This document shows positions 7,922 through 16,135 of a stretch of 24,900 bases of DNA, in pieces; within the stretch, counting starts at the first letter, position 1; each line of letters begins with the position of its first letter. The notes below the pieces were generated by a model that was not told the DNA's origin, searched no databases, and saw only the letters and a program-made list of their open reading frames with translations. The DNA is taken from positions 1 to 24,900 of the forward strand of contig NZ_CABUHK010000078.1 in the NCBI RefSeq assembly GCF_902491285.1. The letters are read 5' to 3'. Origin of the DNA: an uncultured Bacteroides sp. GTDB lineage: Bacteria; Bacteroidota; Bacteroidia; Bacteroidales; Bacteroidaceae. The translations under genes and the position numbers were made by a program.

Positions 7922-7997
7922 TGCCTGGTGATGAAAAGAAGTAGTTATAAACCACACTTGGTTGTTTTGTAAATCGGTTGGCGTATCGAAAAAATAA

Positions 7998-8258
7998 TTA
8001 TCTCAAATTCCGGAAATACGCCCGCACCTTTCGCATAATCTTAATTCCCATCACTACTCCGTCAAAGATAGCCATCCCGGTATTGAACGAGCGCATGATA
8101 GCATCCGCCTTATTGGTTGCCGGGGCAATCGGGGCAAATATCTCGCGTGTTGTAGCAGTCATGGCTCTTTTTTGGGCATGAATCTCATTCAAGAGTTTCT
8201 TTTTGCGTTCGGCAATCTCTTCTAACGTGAATTTCTTTGGTGGTGTCTGCGCACTCAT
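7998..8258 (-). CDS. Small YqjK-like protein, 86 aa
   Basis: This is a basic hypothetical protein. A charged N-terminal helix, EEIAERKKKLLNEIHAQKRA, is followed by a short hydrophobic stretch near residues 58-72 (GMAIFDGVVMGIKIM) and a basic tail. The pattern of a charged helix, TTRE-type motif and one weak membrane segment resembles E. coli YqjK, the third member of the yqjD-yqjE-yqjK cluster (comparison from memory). It is the last gene of the leftward trio and starts 3 bases after the stop of the holin-like gene, so translation is probably coupled. It may help the two membrane partners. No catalytic motif is visible. Confidence 0.75.
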   Translation of the reverse strand: MSAQTPPKKFTLEEIAERKKKLLNEIHAQKRAMTATTREIFAPIAPATNKADAIMRSFNTGMAIFDGVVMGIKIMRKVRAYFRNLR

Positions 8259-8261
8259 AAT

Positions 8262-8624
8262 TTATTTGTTTGAATCGGTTAAAAATAAATTGGCGAGGAA
8301 GTTCACCATTGGAGAGATGATGAGCTGCTTGCGTAAAATGACGACCAGGGCGATGAGAGCAATGTTGATGCCCGCAATGATGGCAAAACTTGCCATGAGT
8401 CCGCCTACTAATGGTTCCAGAATATAAGCTAGTGCGAAAAGCAGGTAAAACAGGGCTACCATGCCAAGGATAATAAGTACTAATATCATGATTAACGTAG
8501 AGAAAAGTATGGTTAGCTTTTCCGTTAATTCTAATTTGGTATATTCTTTTTGAAGTTCTAAATACTTCTTGAACTCGAAAAATAATTGCTGAAAATTCTC
8601 AATACTTTTATCGTCTGCAAACAT
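8262..8624 (-). CDS. Holin-like membrane protein, DUF1469/YqjE type, 120 aa
   Basis: An N-terminal amphipathic helix (about 1-38) is followed by two strongly hydrophobic segments near 40-72 and 78-97, then a short polar tail ending LFLTDSNK. This is the architecture of the phage_holin_3_6/DUF1469 family, which includes E. coli YqjE. Despite the name these are chromosomal inner-membrane proteins, not lysis proteins, and there are no phage genes nearby. It lies in the middle of the leftward trio, 32 bases after the YtxH-like gene and 3 bases before the YqjK-like gene. The likely role is in envelope stress or membrane organisation. Confidence 0.82.
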   Translation of the reverse strand: MFADDKSIENFQQLFFEFKKYLELQKEYTKLELTEKLTILFSTLIMILVLIILGMVALFYLLFALAYILEPLVGGLMASFAIIAGINIALIALVVILRKQLIISPMVNFLANLFLTDSNK

Positions 8625-8656
8625 GGTCGCTCTGTTTTTAGTCCTTTGTTATTCAC

Positions 8657-8866
8657 TTACTCTGCTATTTCTCCTTTCATTTCGGCTGCAATCTCATCCA
8701 CGAGATTTTCCATTTCACTGCGGTTGAGCTTGATCCCTTTTTTACGGAGAATCTCGGCGATCTTGTGACGGGTATCTTCTCCCTTTTCAGGAGCAAATAA
8801 AATACCAAGGGCTGCGCCTACGGCTGCACCACCCAGAAAAGCTGCTAATACATTCAATCCTTTCAT
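8657..8866 (-). CDS. YtxH-domain membrane protein, 69 aa
   Basis: The protein begins with a glycine/alanine-rich membrane segment (LAAFLGGAAVGAALGILFAP, about 7-26), followed by the EKGEDTR motif and an amphipathic C-terminal helix. That is the YtxH family pattern. Many YtxH proteins are stress-induced; E. coli YqjD (DUF883) has a comparable membrane-anchored small-protein layout. It is first in the three-gene leftward operon and has a well-placed TATATTTG promoter upstream. The start is the ATG at 8866-8864. Confidence 0.85.
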   Translation of the reverse strand: MKGLNVLAAFLGGAAVGAALGILFAPEKGEDTRHKIAEILRKKGIKLNRSEMENLVDEIAAEMKGEIAE

Positions 8867-8898
8867 AATTTGTAATATTTAAAATGATTACGATACAA

Positions 8899-8906
8899 CA
8901 AATATA
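8899..8906 (-). promoter_or_regulatory. -7 box of the YtxH/holin/YqjK-like operon
   Basis: Read leftward the bases are TATATTTG, a perfect TAnnTTTG box. Transcription would start near 8892, giving a leader of about 26 bases before the ATG at 8866. No TTTG-like -33 box is evident at the expected distance. Confidence 0.55.
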
Positions 8907-9031
8907 ACATTTTTATCAAAAGGTTGTTCATGGAAACGAAAAAAAAGTGCTTAGTTTTATAATTCTTTTTTTCTTTTATGGTTTAATCTTATTTAACTGG
9001 CTTCGGAGACTAACCAATATGACTTAAGGCG

Positions 9032-9039
9032 TACTTTTG
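9032..9039 (+). promoter_or_regulatory. -7 box of the short-chain dehydrogenase gene
   Basis: TACTTTTG fits TAnnTTTG exactly and predicts transcription from about 9046. This rules out a start at 9037, which would lie inside the promoter, and supports the ATG at 9067. The -33 region is not a good match. Confidence 0.6.
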
Positions 9040-9066
9040 CCACCGAATACTATAAACCAAAACATA

Positions 9067-9840
9067 ATGGATAATAAAATTGTTTTAATTACCGGTGCAA
9101 CTAGCGGAATTGGTGAGGCTTGTGCCCGTAAATTTGCAAAAGAAGGATGGTATTTGATTTTGAATGCCCGTAATGTTTCAAAATTGGAGAAGTTGATATA
9201 TGAGTTGAAGAAGGAGTATCCCGGGTTGATGGCATATCCGCTTCTTTGTGATGTACGTGACCGTGGACAGATGAAGGCGGCACTGGACGATTTGCCGTCG
9301 GAATGGACTGGGATTGATTTGTTGATAAACAATGCCGGGCTGGTGATCGGAGTGGATAAGGAATTTGAAGGTAGTCTGGACGAATGGGATATCATGATTG
9401 ATACGAATATTAAGGGATTATTGGCAATGACGCGTCTTGTGGTCCCAGGTATGATAGAACGCGGACGGGGACATATTATCAATATCGGTTCCATTGCCGG
9501 TGACGCTGCTTATCCGGGTGGAAGTGTGTATTGTGCCACTAAGGCTGCCGTGAAAGCACTTTCGGACGGTTTGCGTATTGATTTGGTGGATACTCCGTTG
9601 AGGGTTACGAATATTAAGCCGGGCATGGTGGAAACAAATTTCTCGGTGGTGCGTTATCGGGGTGATAAGGAAGCTGCTGATAATTTCTATAAAGGGATAC
9701 GTCCGTTGACAGGAGATGATATTGCCGAAACGGTTTATTTTGCGGCATCGGCTCCGGAGCATATTCAGATTGCGGAAGTGCTTTTGATGCCTACCAACCA
9801 GGCAACGGGGACGATTTCTTACAGGAAAAAGCAGGAATAG
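9067..9840 (+). CDS. Short-chain dehydrogenase/reductase, YdfG-like
   Basis: This 257-aa cytosolic NAD(P)-dependent oxidoreductase of the classical SDR family carries the nucleotide-binding motif TGATSGIG at 9-16, the NNAG motif near 88-91, and the catalytic Ser142, Tyr155 and Lys159 (YCATK). The sequence around SIAGDAAYPGGSVYCATK and the C-terminal motif IRPLTGDDIAETVYFAAS resemble E. coli YdfG, which oxidises L-allo-threonine, serine and 3-hydroxy acids and reduces malonic semialdehyde. The substrate here is inferred from that similarity. The start at 9067 is chosen because the TAnnTTTG box overlaps the earlier candidate. It is divergent from the YtxH trio. Confidence 0.9.
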   Translation: MDNKIVLITGATSGIGEACARKFAKEGWYLILNARNVSKLEKLIYELKKEYPGLMAYPLLCDVRDRGQMKAALDDLPSEWTGIDLLINNAGLVIGVDKEFEGSLDEWDIMIDTNIKGLLAMTRLVVPGMIERGRGHIINIGSIAGDAAYPGGSVYCATKAAVKALSDGLRIDLVDTPLRVTNIKPGMVETNFSVVRYRGDKEAADNFYKGIRPLTGDDIAETVYFAASAPEHIQIAEVLLMPTNQATGTISYRKKQE

Positions 9841-9860
9841 ACGTTTTTTTGACGGATTTC

Positions 9861-9891
9861 TTTGTCGGATGATAAAATTTCTATTATTTTG
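9861..9891 (+). promoter_or_regulatory. Probable promoter of the SPOR lipoprotein gene
   Basis: TTTG (9861-9864) lies 19 bases before TTATTTTG (9884-9891), which differs from TAnnTTTG by one base. Transcription would begin near 9898, with a leader of about 59 bases. Confidence 0.45.
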
Positions 9892-9956
9892 TTGCCCGAA
9901 ACTAAATATAGATAGACGGGAACGTTGAATTATTAATTAAAACAGAGTATAGGATT

Positions 9957-10451
9957 ATGAAAAAATTAGTCGTATTAGGAATGGGAGTATGCTTGGTACT
10001 GGCATTTGCATCTTGTAAATCCAGCGAAAGTGCCTATAAGAAAGCTTATGAGAAAGCAAAACAGCAGGAACTGGCAGAACCGCAAGTGGAGGCTCCGGTA
10101 GAAGTGACTCCGGTAGTTGCAGCTCCTGTGACAACGCCTAAAGTGGCAGATACATCCGGCGTTCGCCAGGAAAAGGTTACAGTGGTTTCCGGCAATGAAG
10201 GATTGAAAGATTACAGCATCGTGGCTGGTAGCTTTGGTGTGAAAGCAAATGCAGAAGGTTTGAAGGATTGGCTGGACGCACAAGGTTATCACTCTACTAT
10301 CGCATTTAATGCAGACAAGGCAATGTATCGCGTTATTGTAAGCTCATTTGCAGATAAAGCTGCTGCTGCTGAAGCCCGCGATGCATTCAAGGCTAAGTAT
10401 CCGAACCGCTCGGATTTCCAGGGAGCTTGGTTGCTGTATCGTGTATATTGA
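9957..10451 (+). CDS. SPOR-domain lipoprotein
   Basis: The 164-aa protein has a lipoprotein signal with lipobox FASC, so Cys20 would be acylated and the protein anchored to a membrane. A lysine/glutamate helix (about 24-40) and a proline/valine-rich linker (about 40-62) lead to a SPOR domain at roughly 80-164 (KDYSIVAGSFGVKANAEGLK onward). SPOR domains bind denuded peptidoglycan glycan strands and often mark division-site or envelope-remodelling proteins. The gene appears monocistronic, between its own promoter and a hairpin terminator. The exact partner is unknown. Confidence 0.9.
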   Translation: MKKLVVLGMGVCLVLAFASCKSSESAYKKAYEKAKQQELAEPQVEAPVEVTPVVAAPVTTPKVADTSGVRQEKVTVVSGNEGLKDYSIVAGSFGVKANAEGLKDWLDAQGYHSTIAFNADKAMYRVIVSSFADKAAAAEARDAFKAKYPNRSDFQGAWLLYRVY

Positions 10452-10506
10452 TTTCTTTTTGGTAATATATAATTGGAAAGGACAAACGTTTTTTCCGAAT
10501 AAGAAG

Positions 10507-10534
10507 GCGGTAACTGGGAAGTTACTGCTTTTTT
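10507..10534 (+). terminator. Rho-independent terminator of the SPOR lipoprotein gene
   Basis: The arms GCGGTAACT (10507-10515) and AGTTACTGC (10520-10528) form a 9-bp stem with one G-U pair and a GGGA loop. Six T follow at 10529-10534. Confidence 0.85.
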
Positions 10535-10634
10535 ATTGAGAGAGAGGCGGATTGTTTCGTTTAGATATTTTTATTATTCTACTAAAAGAAGTTATAAATG
10601 ATAGTGGGGAAACTTTTATAGTAAATAAAGTTTT

Positions 10635-10642
10635 TACTTTTG
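10635..10642 (+). promoter_or_regulatory. -7 box of the sulfation operon
   Basis: TACTTTTG is a perfect TAnnTTTG box. Transcription would start near 10649, about 56 bases before the cysQ ATG. The -33 region is only T-rich. I find no further promoter box of this type in the short gaps between the next seven genes, which supports one transcript up to the terminator at 18257. Confidence 0.6.
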
Positions 10643-10704
10643 TCAACTCTTAACTTGGATGATTCACAACCTTAATGGAAATAAGGTATTAATGAAGGGA
10701 TTGA

Positions 10705-11529
10705 ATGGAACAAAAATATGTAATGGCTGCTATCGATGCGGCATTAAAAGCTGGTAAAGAAATACTTTCTATTTATGAAGATCCTGCATCGGATTTCGAG
10801 ATAGAACGAAAGGCTGATAACTCTCCGCTGACAATAGCAGACAGGAAAGCGCATGAGGCGATTGTTGCTGTTTTGAATGTGACTCCTTTCCCTGTTCTTA
10901 GTGAAGAAGGAAAACATCTGGATTATGAAATCCGCCGCACATGGGGTACTTTATGGATTGTAGATCCGTTGGACGGGACAAAAGAGTTTATCAAGCGTAA
11001 CGGTGAATTTACAGTAAATATAGCTTTGGTGCGGAATGCAGTACCTGTGATGGGGGTTATTTATGTACCGGTAAGAAAAGAACTTTATTTTGCGGTTGAA
11101 GGTGTGGGAGCTTATAAGTGTTCCGGTATTATCGGTCTGGAAGATGATGGAGTGTCATTGGAACAGTTGATAAAGGAATCGGAACGGATGCCGTTGGAAG
11201 AGACACGCGATCATTTTATAGTGGTGGCTTCCCGTTCGCATCTCTCACCGGAAACGGAAGAATACATTACAGGCTTGAAGAAGAAGCATGGCGGCGTTGA
11301 ACTGATATCAAGCGGAAGTTCTATCAAGATTTGTCTGGTTGCGGAAGGAAAGGCCGATGTGTATCCGCGTTTCGCTCCAACGATGGAATGGGACACGGCT
11401 GCCGGACATGCGATAGCCCGTGCCGCCGGAATGGAAGTGTATCAGGCAGGAAAAGACGAACCTCTACGATATAACAAGGAGGATTTATTGAATCCTTGGT
11501 TTATCGTTGAACCCAAAAGAGAACACTAA
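10705..11529 (+). CDS. cysQ: 3'(2'),5'-bisphosphate nucleotidase
   Basis: CysQ hydrolyses PAP (3'-phosphoadenosine 5'-phosphate), the by-product of sulfotransferases, to AMP and phosphate. This prevents product inhibition, and the enzyme may also act on PAPS. The 274-aa protein belongs to the Mg-dependent, Li-sensitive inositol monophosphatase superfamily. Its metal-binding motifs are EEG (67-69), DPLDGT (87-92) and WDTAAG (229-234). It is the first gene of a seven-gene rightward operon, 11 bases ahead of the SLC13 permease. Its placement with PAPS synthesis and a sulfotransferase argues for a PAP-recycling role. Confidence 0.94.
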   Translation: MEQKYVMAAIDAALKAGKEILSIYEDPASDFEIERKADNSPLTIADRKAHEAIVAVLNVTPFPVLSEEGKHLDYEIRRTWGTLWIVDPLDGTKEFIKRNGEFTVNIALVRNAVPVMGVIYVPVRKELYFAVEGVGAYKCSGIIGLEDDGVSLEQLIKESERMPLEETRDHFIVVASRSHLSPETEEYITGLKKKHGGVELISSGSSIKICLVAEGKADVYPRFAPTMEWDTAAGHAIARAAGMEVYQAGKDEPLRYNKEDLLNPWFIVEPKREH

Positions 11530-11540
11530 TTAATGTTTAT

Positions 11541-13094
11541 ATGACATTTGAAATTGTATTTGTACTATTGTCCCTATTAGGAATGGTAGCTGCCTTGGTT
11601 GCGGATAAGATGCGGCCGGGTATGGTACTTTTTTCGGTAGTGGTATTATTTTTGTGTGTCGGTATTCTGACTCCTAAAGAGATGCTTGAAGGGTTTAGCA
11701 ACAAAGGCATGATTACTGTTGCTTTGCTGTTTCTGGTGAGTGAAGGTATTCGTCAGTCAGGTACGTTGGGGCAAGTGATAAAGAAATTGTTGCCTCAGGG
11801 TAGGACAACGGTGTTTAAGGCGCAGTTGCGTATCTTGCCTTCAGTCGCATTTATTTCCGCTTTCCTGAATAATACTCCTGTAGTAGTTATTTTTGCTCCA
11901 ATTATCAAGCACTGGGCAAAATCGGTGAAGCTTCCAGCTACAAAATTTCTGATTCCTCTTTCATACGTGACTATCTTAGGTGGTATTTGTACGTTGATCG
12001 GTACTTCTACCAATCTGGTGGTGCATGGAATGATATTGGAAGCCGGATTTGAGGGCTTTTCGATGTTTGAACTTGGCAAGGTGGGGATTTTTATTGCGAT
12101 TGCCGGCATTATTTATCTTTTTGTTTTTTCTAAACGTCTGTTGCCCGATGCACGTCCGGATACGGCTGTACCTGACGAAGATGTGGAAGAAGGAGAAAAG
12201 CTGCATAGAGTGGAAGCTGTTTTGGGGGCTCGTTTTCCCGGTATCAATAAAAAGCTGAAGGACTTTAATTTCCAGCGTCATTATGGGGCTGAGGTTAAGG
12301 AAATCAAGACGCGTAACGGACAGCGGTTCGTGGCAAATCTGGAAGATGTAGTGCTTCACGAAGGTGATACGCTGGTGGTGATGGCAGATGATACATTTAT
12401 TCCGACATGGGGTGAATCTTCGGTATTCGTTCTGTTGACAAATGGGAATGAGCCGGATACAACGGGAAAGAAGAAGCGTTGGTTTGCTTTGCTGCTGTTG
12501 GTTTTGATGATTGTCGGCGCAACAGTGGGTGAGCTTCCGATGATGAAAGAAATCTTGCCGGATATCAAGCTGGATATGTTTTTCTTTGTATCTATTACTA
12601 CTATTATCATGGCATGGACAAATCTGTTCCCTGCCCGTAAATATACTAAATATATCTCGTGGGATATTTTGATTACTATTGCTTGTGCGTTTGCTATCAG
12701 TAAGGCGATGGTGAACTCAGGGGTGGCTGACTGCGTGGCGAAGTTCATTATCGGGCTAAGCGATGATTACGGGCCGCATGTGTTGCTTGCAATGTTGTTT
12801 ATCATCACGAATCTGTTTACGGAGTTGATTACAAACAATGCGGCTGCGGCTTTGGCATTCCCGTTGGCGTTGTCAATTGCCGCCCAGTTAGGGGTAAGTC
12901 CGACGCCTTTCTTTGTTGTGATCTGTATGGCTGCATCTGCCAGCTTCTCTACACCTATCGGTTATCAGACTAATTTGATTGTACAGGGTATCGGTAACTA
13001 TAAGTTTACGGATTTTGTCCGCATCGGTTTGCCGCTTAACATCATTACTTTTGTAATTTCCATTATTCTGATTCCGATGATTTGGAACTTTTAA
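11541..13094 (+). CDS. SLC13/DASS-family permease with a central RCK_C domain, probable sulfate importer
   Basis: This 517-aa inner-membrane transporter is built as two membrane halves around a soluble TrkA/RCK_C domain. The first half (about 1-200) contains the NNTP motif (110-113) and TSTN (155-158). The RCK_C domain spans about 220-287 (EGDTLVVMA). The second half (about 313-517) contains TNNAAAA (431-437) and TPIGYQTN (471-478). Paired SNT/NNA-type motifs in the two halves are the substrate and sodium sites of SLC13 proteins, which carry sulfate, dicarboxylates or phosphate. Its place between cysQ and cysC makes sulfate the likely substrate; that is inference. The RCK_C domain may sense a nucleotide or ion and gate transport. 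Confidence 0.9.
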   Translation: MTFEIVFVLLSLLGMVAALVADKMRPGMVLFSVVVLFLCVGILTPKEMLEGFSNKGMITVALLFLVSEGIRQSGTLGQVIKKLLPQGRTTVFKAQLRILPSVAFISAFLNNTPVVVIFAPIIKHWAKSVKLPATKFLIPLSYVTILGGICTLIGTSTNLVVHGMILEAGFEGFSMFELGKVGIFIAIAGIIYLFVFSKRLLPDARPDTAVPDEDVEEGEKLHRVEAVLGARFPGINKKLKDFNFQRHYGAEVKEIKTRNGQRFVANLEDVVLHEGDTLVVMADDTFIPTWGESSVFVLLTNGNEPDTTGKKKRWFALLLLVLMIVGATVGELPMMKEILPDIKLDMFFFVSITTIIMAWTNLFPARKYTKYISWDILITIACAFAISKAMVNSGVADCVAKFIIGLSDDYGPHVLLAMLFIITNLFTELITNNAAAALAFPLALSIAAQLGVSPTPFFVVICMAASASFSTPIGYQTNLIVQGIGNYKFTDFVRIGLPLNIITFVISIILIPMIWNF

Positions 13095-13110
13095 TAAAAC
13101 TAATTTATAA

Positions 13111-13731
13111 ATGGAAGAAAAGAATCATATATATCCTATTTTTGACCGCATGATGACACGCCGGGATAAAGAAGAACTTCTGGGGCAGCATAGCGTGATG
13201 ATTTGGTTTACCGGACTGAGCGGGTCGGGAAAGAGTACAATCGCCATTGCGCTGGAACGCGAACTTCATAAGCGTGGATTGCTTTGCCGTATCTTGGACG
13301 GTGATAATATCCGTAGCGGAATCAATAATAATCTGGGGTTCTCGGAAGCTGACCGGGTGGAAAATATACGTCGCATAGCCGAAGTGTCCAGGTTGTTTTT
13401 GGATAGCGGCATTATTACGATTGCAGCATTTATCAGCCCTAATAATGATATTCGTGAAATGGCTGCGAATATTATCGGCAAGGATGATTTTCTGGAAATT
13501 TTCGTGAGTACTCCGTTGGAAGAGTGCGAGAAGCGGGATGTGAAAGGCTTGTATGCAAAAGCACGGAAAGGAGAAATTCCGAATTTTACGGGGATTTCTG
13601 CTCCGTTTGAGATTCCCGAGCATCCGGCTTTGTCGCTGGATACTTCCAAATTAAGTTTGGAAGAATCGGTGAATCGGTTGCTGGAGCTGATTTTACCCAA
13701 AGTAAAAAAGGAATGTTTGGTAGAAGAATAA
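13111..13731 (+). CDS. cysC: Adenylylsulfate (APS) kinase
   Basis: CysC phosphorylates APS with ATP to PAPS, the active sulfate donor. The 206-aa cytosolic P-loop enzyme shows the Walker A loop GLSGSGKST (35-43), the APS-binding DGDNIR (63-68), the [12 protein letters not shown] segment, and the lid region [12 protein letters not shown], followed by [11 protein letters not shown]. It is a stand-alone kinase, not fused to CysN as in NodQ-type proteins. It sits 16 bases after the permease stop and 16 bases before cysD. With no PAPS reductase nearby, the PAPS made here is probably used by the sulfotransferase two genes beyond cysD. Confidence 0.96.
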   Translation: MEEKNHIYPIFDRMMTRRDKEELLGQHSVMIWFTGLSGSGKSTIAIALERELHKRGLLCRILDGDNIRSGINNNLGFSEADRVENIRRIAEVSRLFLDSGIITIAAFISPNNDIREMAANIIGKDDFLEIFVSTPLEECEKRDVKGLYAKARKGEIPNFTGISAPFEIPEHPALSLDTSKLSLEESVNRLLELILPKVKKECLVEE

Positions 13732-13747
13732 AATCATTATTTTAGTA

Positions 13748-14656
13748 ATGGAAGAATATAAATTAAGCCACTTGAAGGAACTCGAAGCAGAGTCTATTCA
13801 TATTATCCGCGAGGTGGCGGCGGAATTTGAGAATCCGGTGATGCTTTACAGTATCGGAAAGGACTCTTCGGTAATGGTGCGCTTGGCTGAAAAAGCGTTT
13901 TATCCGGGTAAAGTACCATTTCCATTGATGCATATCGACTCGAAATGGAAGTTTAAGGAAATGATTCAGTTCCGCGATGAATATGCGAAAAAATACGGAT
14001 GGAATCTGATTGTGGAAAGCAATATGGAGGCTTTTAATGCAGGAGTAGGACCTTTTACGCATGGAAGCAAAGTGCATACGGATTTAATGAAAACGCAGGC
14101 ATTGCTTCATGCGCTGGATAAATATAAGTTTGATGCTGCTTTCGGTGGTGCTCGTCGTGACGAAGAGAAGTCACGTGCGAAGGAGCGTATTTTCTCGTTC
14201 CGGGATAAGTTCCACCAGTGGGATCCGAAAAACCAGCGTCCTGAACTGTGGGATATTTATAATGCGCGTGTGCATAAGGGAGAAAGTATCCGTGTGTTCC
14301 CGATCAGTAACTGGACGGAACTGGATATTTGGCAATATATCCGCTTGGAGAATATTCCGATTGTCCCGCTTTATTATGCTAAAGAACGTCCGGTTATCAA
14401 TCTTGACGGGAATATCATTATGGCGGATGATGAGCGTCTGCCCGAAAAGTACCGCGACCAGATTGAAATGAAAATGGTTCGTTTCCGTACATTGGGTTGC
14501 TGGCCGCTGACCGGCGCAGTGGAAAGTGGAGCCGCTACTATTGAGGAGATTGTGGAAGAGATGATGACTACCACTAAGAGCGAGCGTACGACTCGTGTGA
14601 TTGACTTTGACCAGGAAGGTAGTATGGAACAGAAGAAACGTGAAGGATACTTTTAA
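13748..14656 (+). CDS. cysD: Sulfate adenylyltransferase subunit 2
   Basis: CysD is the ATP pyrophosphatase subunit of ATP sulfurylase and makes APS from sulfate and ATP with energy from the CysN GTPase. The 302-aa protein carries the PP-loop SIGKDSSVM (35-43), the [16 protein letters not shown] segment and the C-terminal [13 protein letters not shown] motif, all typical of bacterial CysD. Full length is about the same as E. coli CysD (302 aa). It lies 12 bases ahead of cysN; the two subunits are expected to be made together. Confidence 0.97.
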   Translation: MEEYKLSHLKELEAESIHIIREVAAEFENPVMLYSIGKDSSVMVRLAEKAFYPGKVPFPLMHIDSKWKFKEMIQFRDEYAKKYGWNLIVESNMEAFNAGVGPFTHGSKVHTDLMKTQALLHALDKYKFDAAFGGARRDEEKSRAKERIFSFRDKFHQWDPKNQRPELWDIYNARVHKGESIRVFPISNWTELDIWQYIRLENIPIVPLYYAKERPVINLDGNIIMADDERLPEKYRDQIEMKMVRFRTLGCWPLTGAVESGAATIEEIVEEMMTTTKSERTTRVIDFDQEGSMEQKKREGYF

Positions 14657-14668
14657 TTGTAACTAGAA

Positions 14669-16129
14669 ATGGCAGATAATAAATTAGATATAAAAGCTTT
14701 TCTGGATAAAGATGAACAGAAAGACTTACTGAGGCTGTTGACAGCCGGATCGGTGGATGACGGAAAATCAACGCTGATCGGTCGCTTGTTATTTGACAGT
14801 AAGAAACTGTATGAGGACCAGTTGGATGCGTTGGAACGCGACAGCAAACGTGTGGGTAATGCCGGTGAACATATCGACTATGCGTTGCTGCTTGATGGTT
14901 TGAAGGCTGAACGTGAACAAGGAATCACGATTGACGTGGCTTATCGTTATTTCTCCACCAATGGACGCAAGTTTATCATTGCGGATACTCCGGGGCACGA
15001 GCAATATACACGTAATATGATTACCGGCGGTTCTACGGCTAATCTGGCGATTATCTTGGTGGATGCCCGTACGGGAGTGATTACCCAGACACGCCGTCAT
15101 ACTTTTCTGGTGTCTTTGCTGGGTATCAAGCATGTGGTGTTGGCTGTCAACAAAATGGACTTGGTGGACTTCTCGGAAGAACGGTTTAATGAGATCGTTA
15201 CGGAATATAAGAAGTTTGTGGCTCCGTTGGGTATTCCTGATGTGAATTGTATTCCTCTTTCTGCATTGGATGGGGATAATGTCGTGGATAAGTCGGAGCG
15301 TACTCCGTGGTATAAGGGAACTTCTCTGCTGGATTTCCTTGAGACTGTTCATATTGATAATGACCATAATCTGACTGATTTCCGTTTCCCGGTCCAATAT
15401 GTGCTTCGTCCGAATCTGGATTTTAGAGGTTTTTGCGGTAAAGTTGCGTCAGGCATCGTTCGTAAGGGGGATACGGTGATGGCACTTCCTTCGGGCAAAA
15501 CTTCGAAGGTGAAGAGTATTGTGACTTATGACGGAGAATTGGATTATGCTTTTCCGCCACAGTCGGTTACGCTGACTTTGGAAGATGAAATTGATGTGTC
15601 TCGCGGAGAAATGCTTGTGCATCCTGATAATATGCCGACTGTCGACCGTAACTTCGAAGCGATGATGGTATGGATGGATGAAGAGCCGATGGACGTAAAT
15701 AAGTCGTTCTTTATCAAGCAGACTACTAATCTGAGCCGTACACGTATCGATACGATTAAATATAAAGTGGATGTGAATACAATGGAACATCTGTCTCTGG
15801 ATAACGGGCAATTGACAAAAGAGACTTTGCCTTTGCAATTGAACCAGATTGCCCGTGTGGTACTGACTACTGCCAAGGAGCTGTTCTTTGATCCGTATAA
15901 GAAGAATAAATCCTGTGGATCGTTCATCCTGATCGACCCGATTACAAATAATACTTCAGCGGTAGGTATGATTATCGACCGTGTGGAAGTGAAAGATATG
16001 AGTAATACGGATGATGTTCCTGTATTGGATTTATCGAAACTGGGAATTGCTCCGGAACATTATGAGGCTGTAGAGAAAGTTGCGAAAGAGCTGGAACGCC
16101 AGGGATTTGCTGTGAAAATTATAAAGTAA
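14669..16129 (+). CDS. cysN: Sulfate adenylyltransferase subunit 1 (GTPase)
   Basis: CysN is the elongation-factor-like GTPase that drives APS synthesis by CysD. In the 486-aa protein the G motifs are G1 GSVDDGKST (27-35), G2 within [12 protein letters not shown] (83-94), G3 DTPGH (106-110) and G4 NKMD (161-164), with a G5-like SALDGDNV downstream. Domains II and III (beta barrels) fill roughly 235-450. There is no C-terminal APS-kinase extension; that activity is encoded by the separate cysC. The stop is only 6 bases before the sulfotransferase ATG, so the two genes are probably translationally coupled. Confidence 0.97.
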   Translation: MADNKLDIKAFLDKDEQKDLLRLLTAGSVDDGKSTLIGRLLFDSKKLYEDQLDALERDSKRVGNAGEHIDYALLLDGLKAEREQGITIDVAYRYFSTNGRKFIIADTPGHEQYTRNMITGGSTANLAIILVDARTGVITQTRRHTFLVSLLGIKHVVLAVNKMDLVDFSEERFNEIVTEYKKFVAPLGIPDVNCIPLSALDGDNVVDKSERTPWYKGTSLLDFLETVHIDNDHNLTDFRFPVQYVLRPNLDFRGFCGKVASGIVRKGDTVMALPSGKTSKVKSIVTYDGELDYAFPPQSVTLTLEDEIDVSRGEMLVHPDNMPTVDRNFEAMMVWMDEEPMDVNKSFFIKQTTNLSRTRIDTIKYKVDVNTMEHLSLDNGQLTKETLPLQLNQIARVVLTTAKELFFDPYKKNKSCGSFILIDPITNNTSAVGMIIDRVEVKDMSNTDDVPVLDLSKLGIAPEHYEAVEKVAKELERQGFAVKIIK

Positions 16130-16135
16130 GAAAGT

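Noticed and set aside
8262..8624. Holin-like gene considered as evidence for a prophage
   Set aside because: DUF1469 proteins are ordinary chromosomal membrane proteins; no endolysin, capsid, tail or integrase gene is nearby.
10348..10539. 63-aa ORF overlapping the end of the SPOR gene and its terminator
   Set aside because: It reads the SPOR gene in another frame and continues through the terminator hairpin, so it is chance coding.
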